In this document: positions 7,552 through 13,584 of the stretch, piece after piece
Layout of the letters: each line of letters opens with the position of its first letter
Numbering within the stretch: position 1 is the first letter of the stretch
NCBI GenBank assembly: GCA_030679805.1
Contig: JAUXST010000915.1
Span: 1 to 13,584, forward strand
From: Reyranella sp.
GTDB lineage: Bacteria > Pseudomonadota > Alphaproteobacteria > Reyranellales > Reyranellaceae
Reading direction: 5' to 3'
Length of the DNA stretch: 13,584 nt
Translations under genes and position numbers: made by a program
Notes under the pieces: model-generated
Told to the model about the DNA's origin: nothing
What the model saw: only the letters and a program-made list of their open reading frames with translations
Database searches by the model: none

Positions 7552-9621
7552 ATGAGTGCGCCGCTGTCCCTCGGTATCGATATCGGGGGGACCTTCACCG
7601 ATCTCGTCATCCACGATCCGCGCGACGGCCGCGCCATCATCTGGAAGGAGAGCACCACACCCGACGATCCCGCACGGGGCGCACTTGAAGGCACGCGGCG
7701 TGTGCTGGCAAAGGCCGGCGTAAAGTCCGAGCAGGTCGGGCGCGTGGTCCACGCCACCACGCTCTTCACCAACGCGCTGATCGAGCGCAAGGGCGCCAAG
7801 ACCGGGTTGCTGACGACGGCGGGCTTCGCCGACGTGCTGGAGATTGCGCGCGAGCGCAAGTACGAACTCTACGACCTCTTCATAGAAATGCCCAAGCCGC
7901 TGGTGCCGCGGCCGTGGCGGCGTGAAGCCAGGGAACGGCTGGCGCCCGACGGCAGCGTCGAGATCGCACTCGATGTCGAAGCAGCGTTGGCCGAGGTGGG
8001 GGAGTTGGTGGAGCAGGGGGTCGAGAGCCTCGCCATCTGCTTCCTCCACAGTTACGCCAATCCCGTGCACGAGCGCGCCATTGCCGCTGCCGTGGCCGAG
8101 CGCTTCCAGAATCTCTCGATCTCCTTGTCGTCGGACATCGCGCCGGAGATCCGCGAGTACCAGCGCGCCAGCACCACGGTCGCCAATGCCTATATCCGGC
8201 CACTGGCCGAGATCTATCTCGAGCGCCTGGAAAAGGCGCTGAGCATGTCGGGCATTCCCGGCGGCCTTTTCCTGATGCTGTCCAACGGCGGGCTGACTCA
8301 TGTGAGTGAAGCCAAGCGCGCGCCGGTGCAACTGCTGGAAAGCGGTCCGGCGGCCGGTGCCCTGGCCGGCGCCTGGTTCGGTCGCAACGCCGGACTGGAA
8401 CGTGTGCTTGCCTTCGACATGGGCGGCACCACGGCGAAGCTGGCGCTTGTCGATGATGGCGAGCCACTCGTCGCCTATGGCTTCGAAGCGGCGCGCGAGA
8501 AGCGCTTCCTGCGTGGCTCCGGCCTGCCGATCATGATTGCGACGGTCGAGCTGATCGAAATCGGCGCGGGTGGCGGCTCCATCGCGCGCAAGAGCGACCT
8601 CGGCACCTTGCAGGTCGGTCCCGAGAGCAGCGGCGCGCAGCCTGGTCCCGCGTGCTACGGCCGCGGCGGCATGGAAGCCACCGTGACCGATGCCGACCTG
8701 GCGCTGGGCTATCTCAATGCCGACTTCTTCCTGGGCGGCGCCATGAAGATCGACCGTGCCGCGACCGAGGCAGCGCTGGGCGGCCTCGCGACGGCGCTGG
8801 GCGTCGGCCACGACCGTGCCGGCTTCGGCGTGCATGACGTAGTAAACGAGAACATGGCAGGCGCAGCGCGCGTCGCCATCGCCGAGCGTGGCCGTATCCC
8901 GGCCGAGTATGCGCTGCTGGCGACCGGTGGTGCAGGGCCCGTGCACGCCTGGAACGTTGCGCGCAAGCTGGGTGTTACGCGCGTCGTCTGTCCGCCGGGA
9001 GCAGGCGCGGGCAGCACCATCGGCATGCTGATGGCGCCGGCCCGCGTCGATCGCGTTGCCAGCTTCAGCGCCCCACTGGCCGGTGCGGATTTCGGCCAGG
9101 CCGAGGCGATCTTCGCTGCGCAGGAGAAGGAGTCCCTCGACGTGCTGCGGCCGACCGGCGCCGATGCCTCGGGCCGCGTCGTGCGGCGTCTCGCCGACAT
9201 GCGCTACATCGGCCAGGGCAGCGAGGTCACGGTGGCGATGCCCTCGCCGCTCACCGAAGCGGGCGTGCGCACGGCCTTCGAGGCGGCCTACAAGGCGCTG
9301 TTTGCCCGCACGCCGCCGGGCGCTGCCATTCAGTTCGTGGCGCTGCGGCTCTCGGTCAGCGCGCCGATGCCAGGCGCCGGCGGCAAGATCGAGCTGCCGC
9401 GTCATCCAAGGGCGCAGGCGCTGAAGGGCACGCGCGCGGTATTCTTCGCCGATGCCGGCAAGATGCTGCCGACGAATGTCTATGACCGCTACGCTCTCGA
9501 AGCCGGCGTGATCGTGCAAGGTCCTGCCGTATTCGAAGAAGATGAAAGCACTTTTGTCGTCGGCCCCGGCGCCACTGCGCGCCTGCTGCCTGACGGTTCC
9601 ATTCTGGCGGAGGTCGTGTAA
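7552..9621 (+). CDS. hyuA: Hydantoinase/oxoprolinase family protein, subunit A (HyuA-like)
   Basis: This 689-residue protein is full length for HyuA. The N-terminal ATPase-type nucleotide-binding motif LGIDIGGTFTD is at 7-17 and the second such motif, FDMGGTTAK, at 288-296. Other family blocks are VHATTLFTNALIERKGAKTGLLTT (66-89), DIAPEIREYQRASTTVANAYIRP (195-217), LLESGPAAGA (261-270), QPGPACYG (363-370), and ATGGAGPVHAWNVARKLG (457-474). Relatives hydrolyse N-methylhydantoin, hydantoins or 5-oxoproline with ATP, and others form acetone or acetophenone carboxylases. The exact substrate cannot be read from the sequence. ATG 7552 is chosen over in-frame codons back to 7483 because it follows AGGAAG and gives the normal N-terminus; the upstream part lies inside the Bug gene. 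Its stop overlaps the hyuB start by one base (TAATG). Confidence 0.94.
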   Translation: MSAPLSLGIDIGGTFTDLVIHDPRDGRAIIWKESTTPDDPARGALEGTRRVLAKAGVKSEQVGRVVHATTLFTNALIERKGAKTGLLTTAGFADVLEIARERKYELYDLFIEMPKPLVPRPWRREARERLAPDGSVEIALDVEAALAEVGELVEQGVESLAICFLHSYANPVHERAIAAAVAERFQNLSISLSSDIAPEIREYQRASTTVANAYIRPLAEIYLERLEKALSMSGIPGGLFLMLSNGGLTHVSEAKRAPVQLLESGPAAGALAGAWFGRNAGLERVLAFDMGGTTAKLALVDDGEPLVAYGFEAAREKRFLRGSGLPIMIATVELIEIGAGGGSIARKSDLGTLQVGPESSGAQPGPACYGRGGMEATVTDADLALGYLNADFFLGGAMKIDRAATEAALGGLATALGVGHDRAGFGVHDVVNENMAGAARVAIAERGRIPAEYALLATGGAGPVHAWNVARKLGVTRVVCPPGAGAGSTIGMLMAPARVDRVASFSAPLAGADFGQAEAIFAAQEKESLDVLRPTGADASGRVVRRLADMRYIGQGSEVTVAMPSPLTEAGVRTAFEAAYKALFARTPPGAAIQFVALRLSVSAPMPGAGGKIELPRHPRAQALKGTRAVFFADAGKMLPTNVYDRYALEAGVIVQGPAVFEEDESTFVVGPGATARLLPDGSILAEVV

Positions 9622-11258
9622 TGGCGCACACTTTCGATGCGATAGAACTGGAATTGCTCTGGCGGCGGCTGATCTCCCTGGTTGACGAGGCGGCGGCCGC
9701 GATGGTGCGCACCAGCTTCTCGACCCTGGTGCGCGAGAGCTACGATTTCTCCTGCGTCGTCACCGATGCGTCGGGCCAATCGCTGGTGCAGGCGAGCGAG
9801 AGCATCCCGAGCTTCATCGGCACACTCCCCGAAACGGTAAAACACTTCCTGCGCTTCTTCCCGCCCGACCAGCTCCAACCCGGTGACGTGCTGATCACCA
9901 ACGACATCTGGCTGGGGACCGGCCATCTACCCGACATCACCTTGGCCAAGCCGATCTTCCGGGGCGGCAAGCTGATCGCCTTCAGCGCCACGACGGCGCA
10001 CGCCCCCGACATCGGCGGCAAGATCAGGAGCCCCGAGCCGCGCGAGGTCTTCGAGGAGGGGCTGCAAATCCCGCCGATGAAGATGATTGCCGCGGGCAAG
10101 ACCGACGAGACGCTGGTCGCCATCATCCGCAAGAACGTGCGCACGCCCGATCAGACCATGGGCGATCTCTATGCCCAGATCGTGGCGCTCGACCTGATGG
10201 AGGACCGGCTGCTGATCCTGATGGAGAATTACGCACTGCCCGACCTCACCGACCTCGCACGCGAGATCCAGGGCCGCTGCGAGACGGCGATGCGTGCCGC
10301 CATCCGCGAATTGCCCGACGGCACTTACCACAGCGAGCTCAAGACGGACGGCATCATGGAGACGCCGATCACGCTTCGCCTAAAACTCACCATCAAGGGC
10401 GACGAGATCGCCATGGATTTCGCCGGCACCGACGCCCAGGTCGATCGCGCCATCAATTGCGCACTTTGCTACACGACGGCGATGGCGATGTACGGGGTCA
10501 AGGTCTGCACCAGCCCCAACCTGCCGAACAACGAAGGCTCTTTTAGGCCGATCAGCCTCAGCGCGCCGCCTGGCTGCATCGTCAACCCGCAATTCCCGGC
10601 GCCGGGCGGCTCGCGCATGCTGATCGGCCACTACGTGCCGATGCTGGTGTTCGGTTGCCTGGGGCAGATCGTGCCGGAGCGTGTGATGGCGGCCTGCGGC
10701 TCGCCGATGTGGGGCATGAACCAGTCGGGCGTGCGGGATGACGGCAAGGGCGGCGGCAAGCCTTACGCCAATATGTTCTTCTACAACGGCGGCATGGGTG
10801 GCAACACGCAGAGGGATGGCGTCACGTGTCTCAGCTGGCCGTCCAACGTCTCCTCGACCTCGATCGAAATCAGCGAGCACATCGCGCCGCTGCGCTTCCA
10901 TCACAAGAAGCTGCGTCCGGATTCGGGCGGTTCTGGCCGGCATCGTGGGGGGCTCGGCCAGGAGATTTTGATCGAGAGCCGCAGCGACACGCCGATCGCC
11001 GTCTCCTTCCTCGCCGAGCGCACGATCTTTCCCGCCTTCGGCATCGAGGGCGGCAACGATGGAGCGCCGGGCGAACTGCATATCAACGGCCGCAAGACCG
11101 ATCCCAAGAAGCAGTACGTTCTGAACAAGGGCGACACGGTCTCGCTCGGCACGCCCGGCGGTGGCGGGCATGGCGATCCGAAGATGCGGCCGGAGCCGGA
11201 GCTCGCGGCAGATATCGCGGCGGGATACGTGACGGATCGGGCGGCGTACTGCGGGTAG
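9621..11258 (+). CDS. hyuB: Hydantoinase/oxoprolinase family protein, subunit B (HyuB-like)
   Basis: This 545-residue protein is the partner of HyuA and is translationally coupled to it through the TAATG overlap at 9619-9623. Family blocks include MVRTSFSTLVRESYDFSC (28-45), GDVLITNDIWLGTGHLPDI (88-106), TTAHAPDIGG (124-133) and EGLQIPP (146-152). The C-terminal glycine-rich LGTPGGGGHGDP is at 509-520. The His and Asp of GHLPD and HAPD are conserved in the family and may bind metal; that role is inferred. The protein ends at AAYCG, a rather abrupt finish, and the sequence right after its stop is the interior of an ABC ATPase gene. The last few residues may therefore have been reshaped by a rearrangement, although the catalytic region is intact. 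HyuA and HyuB would form the ATP-dependent hydrolase or carboxylase complex in the cytoplasm. Confidence 0.94.
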   Translation: MAHTFDAIELELLWRRLISLVDEAAAAMVRTSFSTLVRESYDFSCVVTDASGQSLVQASESIPSFIGTLPETVKHFLRFFPPDQLQPGDVLITNDIWLGTGHLPDITLAKPIFRGGKLIAFSATTAHAPDIGGKIRSPEPREVFEEGLQIPPMKMIAAGKTDETLVAIIRKNVRTPDQTMGDLYAQIVALDLMEDRLLILMENYALPDLTDLAREIQGRCETAMRAAIRELPDGTYHSELKTDGIMETPITLRLKLTIKGDEIAMDFAGTDAQVDRAINCALCYTTAMAMYGVKVCTSPNLPNNEGSFRPISLSAPPGCIVNPQFPAPGGSRMLIGHYVPMLVFGCLGQIVPERVMAACGSPMWGMNQSGVRDDGKGGGKPYANMFFYNGGMGGNTQRDGVTCLSWPSNVSSTSIEISEHIAPLRFHHKKLRPDSGGSGRHRGGLGQEILIESRSDTPIAVSFLAERTIFPAFGIEGGNDGAPGELHINGRKTDPKKQYVLNKGDTVSLGTPGGGGHGDPKMRPEPELAADIAAGYVTDRAAYCG

Positions 11259-11261
11259 GGG

Positions 11262-11888
11262 ATCCAGCGCGGCGTCTCGATGGTGTTCCAGTCCCACGCC
11301 ATCTGGCCGCACATGAGCGTGTTCGACAACGTTGCCTACGGCCTCAGGGTGCGCAAACAAAGCAACGCCGACATCCAGACCAACGTCGAGCGCGCGCTCG
11401 ACCTGGTGCAGATGCGCCACCTCGCAGACCGCGGCGCCTCCAAGCTCTCAGGCGGCCAGCAGCAGCGCGTGGCGCTGGCCCGCGCCATCGCCTTCTCACC
11501 TACCGTCGTGCTGTTCGACGAGCCGCTCTCCAACCTCGACGCCAAATTGCGTGCCGAGATGCGGGTCGAACTGCGCGAGTTGCAGCGGCGCCTCGGGATC
11601 ACCTCGGTCTACGTCACGCTGAAGGTGGTGACGTCACACAAGCCGCACGGCCGGGAGACCGAAGTGGCCGCGCGCACCGCCTACATCGAGTTCGAGCCGC
11701 GCGCAGGCGACAACCAAGTTCCGGGCAAGGTCCGCCAGCGCCTGTTCCATGGCGACTTCGTGCAATACGCCATCGACAGTGCGGTCGGCCCGCTGAATGT
11801 CCGCCGGCCGCCGATCAATCTCTCGGAGGAGGGCGCTCCGGTGACGGTGTCCCTCTCGCCCGAGCACTGCGTGCTGCTCGAAGGTTAG
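11262..11888 (+). pseudogene. ABC transporter ATP-binding protein remnant (PotA/UgpC/MalK type), lacking Walker A and H-loop
   Basis: The frame is open immediately after the hyuB stop and recognisable homology begins at once with IQRGVSMVFQ, the residues before and at the Q-loop. ATG 11280 would give 202 residues; intact relatives have about 350. Visible parts counted from that ATG are Q-loop MVFQSHAIWPHMSVFDNVAYGL (1-22), signature LSGGQQQRVALARA (56-69), Walker B VVLFDE (76-81) and D-loop SNLD (84-87). Missing are the N-terminal Walker A segment and everything normally following SVYVT, including the H-loop His (VTHDQ). Sequence jumps from VYVT (residue 113) into a C-terminal TOBE-like stretch (GKVRQRLFHGDF, VSLSPEHCVLLE). 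A 7-bp direct repeat ACGTCAC (11611-11617 and 11631-11637) lies at the inner junction. Without Walker A it cannot bind ATP normally. It has no ribosome binding site of note. It is a decayed gene, perhaps the remnant of a transporter once linked to hyuAB. Confidence 0.88.
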
Positions 11889-11891
11889 GAC

Positions 11892-11920
11892 TTGAAAAGT
11901 CTCTAGGATATCTTATCCTA
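11892..11920 (+). promoter_or_regulatory. Candidate sigma70-like promoter overlapping a perfect palindrome
   Basis: TTGAAA (11892-11897) and TATCCT (11914-11919) are separated by 16 nt and resemble a vegetative -35/-10 pair in a locally AT-rich patch. Between and over the -10 lies TAGGATA-TCT-TATCCTA (11904-11920), a dyad with perfect 7-bp arms and a 3-nt centre, well placed for a repressor. It lacks a following T-run, so it is not a typical intrinsic terminator. It would read rightward, where no intact plus-strand gene lies before 13000. Confidence 0.4.
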
Positions 11921-11975
11921 TATTCCTGCTCTATTCATCGTTCGATCGAAATCCAGGTGACTTACGTCGAGGCTC

Positions 11976-12093
11976 GGGGAGGCGAAAAATGTCGCGTTTC
12001 GTTTCCCACGCCCGCCGGGAATTGGCTCGCGGATTCAACGGGTTTAGGTCGGATTTCCCGCGCAAGATAGGAAGGGTTGGCGGTCGGGTTGAC
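11976..12093 (+). other. Strong ribosome-binding-site/ATG pair with no recognisable gene
   Basis: GGGGAGG (11976-11982) sits 6 nt before ATG 11989, a better start signal than most genes in this window have. The frame begins MSRFVSHARRELARGFNGF and stays open to 12504, but beyond about 12094 it is the antisense shadow of the dioxygenase gene. The first 35 codons are Arg/Gly-rich and I do not recognise them. This may be a leftover gene start whose body was lost, or a short peptide. No terminator for the flanking convergent genes is evident. Confidence 0.25.
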
Positions 12094-12932
12094 TCAGACG
12101 GAGGCCGTGCCGGCCACGACGACCCGGTGCATCAGCCGGCGCTCGCCCTCCGGATAGTCGGCATTGGCCTTGTGCATGGGGCAGCGGTTGTCCCAGATCA
12201 CGATGTCGCCCTGCCGCCAGAGGTGGCGGTACTGGTACTTGGCCTGCGTCGAGTGGGCGATCAGCTCGTCGAGCAGGCGGTCGCTCTCGGCGCGCTCGAG
12301 GCCCGTGATCTCTTCCATGCGGTTGGGGTTGAGGTAGAGCAATTTGCGACCGGTCACGGGATGGGTGCGCACCAGCGGATGGGTCGCCTCCGGCATTGCG
12401 GCCATTTCGGCGGCCGTGCATGTCGAGATGCGGCTCAGCTTTCGGCTCGAACTGTATTTGTGGACGACCTGCAGCCCGTCGATGCGCGCCTTCATCTCGG
12501 GTGAAAGATCGGCGTAGGCGGCATACATGTTGGTGAACTGCGTGTCGCCGCCGGTCGACGGCACGACCACGCCGTAGAGCATGGTGAGCGAGCAGGGCTC
12601 GGGCATGAAGCTGTCGTCGGTGTGCCAGTTGGCGCCGTTCACGATCTTCTTGCCGTCGCCCAGTACGTCGCAGTCCTCGCTCGAGATGATGTTCACCTCG
12701 GCGCACTCGGGCGTTTGTGCCAGCTGCTTGCGCAGCACCGGCACGCCGAACTGTGCCATTGCGTTGCGGAATGGCACCGGCGCCAGCTTCTGGCTGCGGA
12801 TGCACAGCACGAGGTTGTCGTGCAGGACGCGGGTCAGCGCCCCCTGGGTCGGCCCGTCAGGCAGCCGGTTAGGTCGATCCCGATCACCGCTGCGGCCATG
12901 TGGGAGCCGAGCCGCTCGGTCTGAAAATTCAT
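12094..12932 (-). pseudogene. TauD/TfdA family 2-oxoglutarate-dependent dioxygenase gene, frameshifted near the start
   Basis: The body (minus strand, 12852 to 12094) is a clear TauD/TfdA-type Fe(II)/2-oxoglutarate dioxygenase. With the frame restored it would be 279 residues. His104 and Asp106 lie in NWHTDDSF, distal His254 in WDNRCPMHKA, and arginines in ERRLMHR (264-270) fit the 2-oxoglutarate site. These positions match E. coli TauD closely. The natural start is ATG 12932, with GGGAG (12940-12944) 7 nt before it, encoding MNFQTERLGSHMAAAVIGID and ending LTGCLT. After ACG (12857-12855) only two bases, GG, precede the CCG that begins PTQGALTRVLHDNLVLCIRS in another frame. One base is therefore missing, and the start frame soon hits TGA. 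The lesion adjoins a GGG run, so it may be a sequencing indel or a real mutation. If translation used GTG 12810, about 41 N-terminal residues would be lost. Substrate unknown; a sulfonate such as taurine is only one possibility. Divergent from the GST gene. Confidence 0.9.
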
Positions 12933-12999
12933 GGCGTTACTCCCGGCAAGCACGATAACGTGCGCGTCGATCCAAGCAATCACAAGAGGGAACCCCCTG
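12933..12999. promoter_or_regulatory. Short divergent spacer between the dioxygenase and GST genes, with inverted repeat
   Basis: These 67 bp separate two divergent start codons. They hold both ribosome binding sites (CTCCC at 12940-12944 for the minus-strand gene, GAGGG at 12986-12990 for the plus-strand gene). Between them GCACG-ATAA-CGTGC (12950-12963) is a perfect 5-bp-arm dyad, a possible operator for both genes. No clear promoter hexamers were found, and a divergent promoter would have to overlap into coding sequence. Confidence 0.4.
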
Positions 13000-13584
13000 A
13001 TGAAGATCGCCCATTCCGCCGCCAGTCCCTACGTGCGCAAGGTCATGGCCTGCGCCATCGCACGCGGCCTCAACGACAAGATCGAGCGCATGAAGATCGG
13101 CACCACCGATCCGGCGCTGCTGGCGTACAATCCGCTGTCGAAGGTGCCGACACTGATCACCGACGACGGCATGTCGCTCTACGATAGTCCGGTCATCTGC
13201 GAGTATCTCGACAGCATCGGCACGGCGCCGAAACTCTTTCCCGCTCCAGGTCCGGCCCGCTGGAAGGCGTTGACGCAGGAAGCGCTGGGCGACGGCATCC
13301 TCGATGCCACCCAGCCGCGCCGCCGCGAGATTCCGCTGTCGCAGGACGAGGGCCGCAAGAGTTACATCGCGCTCCAGCAAGGCAAGGTCGCACGCGCCCT
13401 CGACACGCTCGAGAAGGACGCGGACTCGCTCGGCATGCTGACCACGATCGGCGAGATCGCGATCGGCTGTGCGCTCGGCTACCTCGATTTCCGCTACGCC
13501 AATGAACCGTGGCGTCCGAGCCATCCCAAGCTCGATGCCTGGTATGCCAAGGTGGTGAAGCTGCCGCCGCTCGCCGAGACCATG
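13000..13584 (+). CDS. Glutathione S-transferase family protein, 3'-truncated
   Basis: ATG 13000 opens a frame that runs to the window end, giving 195 residues; family members are about 200-210, so only a few C-terminal residues are missing. The N-terminal thioredoxin-like domain is clear. SAASPYVRKV (6-15) carries a serine in the usual GST active-site region. NPLSKVPTLITDDGMSLYDSPVICEYLD (44-71) contains the cis-proline pair Val49-Pro50 and the glutathione-binding Asp62-Ser63. The helical C-terminal domain includes TTIGEIAIGCALGYLDFRY (148-166) and HPKLDAWYAKV (175-185). GAGGG (12986-12990) lies 9 nt before the start. Likely roles are conjugation, reductive cleavage or isomerisation with glutathione in the cytoplasm; the substrate is not evident. 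It is divergent from the TauD-like gene, from which it is separated by 67 bp, so the two may share control. Confidence 0.9.
   Translation, partial: MKIAHSAASPYVRKVMACAIARGLNDKIERMKIGTTDPALLAYNPLSKVPTLITDDGMSLYDSPVICEYLDSIGTAPKLFPAPGPARWKALTQEALGDGILDATQPRRREIPLSQDEGRKSYIALQQGKVARALDTLEKDADSLGMLTTIGEIAIGCALGYLDFRYANEPWRPSHPKLDAWYAKVVKLPPLAETM

Noticed and set aside
7549..9519. Long minus-strand open frame (656 codons) opposite hyuA
   Set aside because: It mirrors hyuA codons, is rich in Arg/His/Gly/Ala and shows no domain; a usual high-GC artefact.
11904..11920. The palindrome as an intrinsic terminator for the ABC remnant
   Set aside because: The stem is AT-rich with a 3-nt loop and no T-run follows, so an operator is a better reading.
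10826..12070. Plus-strand open frame (414 codons) across the hyuB/ABC junction
   Set aside because: It is a different frame from both recognisable proteins and has no conserved motif.
11889..12093. Insertion sequence or attachment site as the cause of the decay at the right end
   Set aside because: No transposase, terminal inverted repeats with target duplication, tRNA or integrase is visible; only a short dyad is present.
11262..12932. A taurine uptake and desulfonation locus (ABC ATPase next to TauD)
   Set aside because: The ATPase remnant has a TOBE-like C-terminus of the PotA/UgpC type, not the shorter TauB/SsuB type, and no tauA or tauC is present.

Overview
This GC-rich window has tight gene spacing and GTG/ATG starts. 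It carries TRAP, Bug-type and hydantoinase/oxoprolinase genes typical of a metabolically versatile soil or water alphaproteobacterium (Rhizobiales/Reyranella/Bradyrhizobium-like). The assignment rests on gene content and codon use only. The theme is uptake and catabolism of small organic acids or amides. No tRNA, rRNA, CRISPR array, transposase or integrase was seen.

Layout. Bases 1-1843 (+) hold the 3' part of an enoyl-CoA hydratase-family gene, followed after 2 nt by a single-domain, MetE-like zinc methyltransferase-family gene. Converging on it, with 3 nt between stop codons, is a minus-strand cluster (6305 down to 1847): TRAP binding protein dctP, small membrane subunit dctQ, large membrane subunit dctM, and an acyl-CoA synthetase. 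A 251-bp divergent region (6306-6556) separates this from a plus-strand cluster (6557-11258): an orphan Bug/TctC binding protein, then hyuA and hyuB, with the stop and start of hyuA/hyuB overlapping by one base. The right end (11259-13584) looks eroded. It has a truncated and internally deleted ABC-transporter ATPase, a 205-bp promoter-like gap with a perfect 7-bp-arm palindrome, a TauD/TfdA dioxygenase gene (-) with a one-base frameshift near its start, a 67-bp divergent spacer, and a glutathione S-transferase gene (+) that runs off the window.

How it may work (inference). The TRAP system would import a carboxylate. The ligase would convert it, or a product of it, to a CoA thioester, and the crotonase-family enzyme would act on a CoA ester. 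The Bug protein would capture a second carboxylate or amide-like solute next to the HyuAB ATP-dependent hydrolase/carboxylase. The right end shows decay or recombination: one gene lacks Walker A and the H-loop, another is frameshifted. I see no clear new defence or mobile system. The most unusual items are the ABC remnant abutting hyuB, the tauD frameshift, a 12-bp tandem duplication across the Bug stop codon, and the free-standing MetE-like gene coupled to a crotonase.
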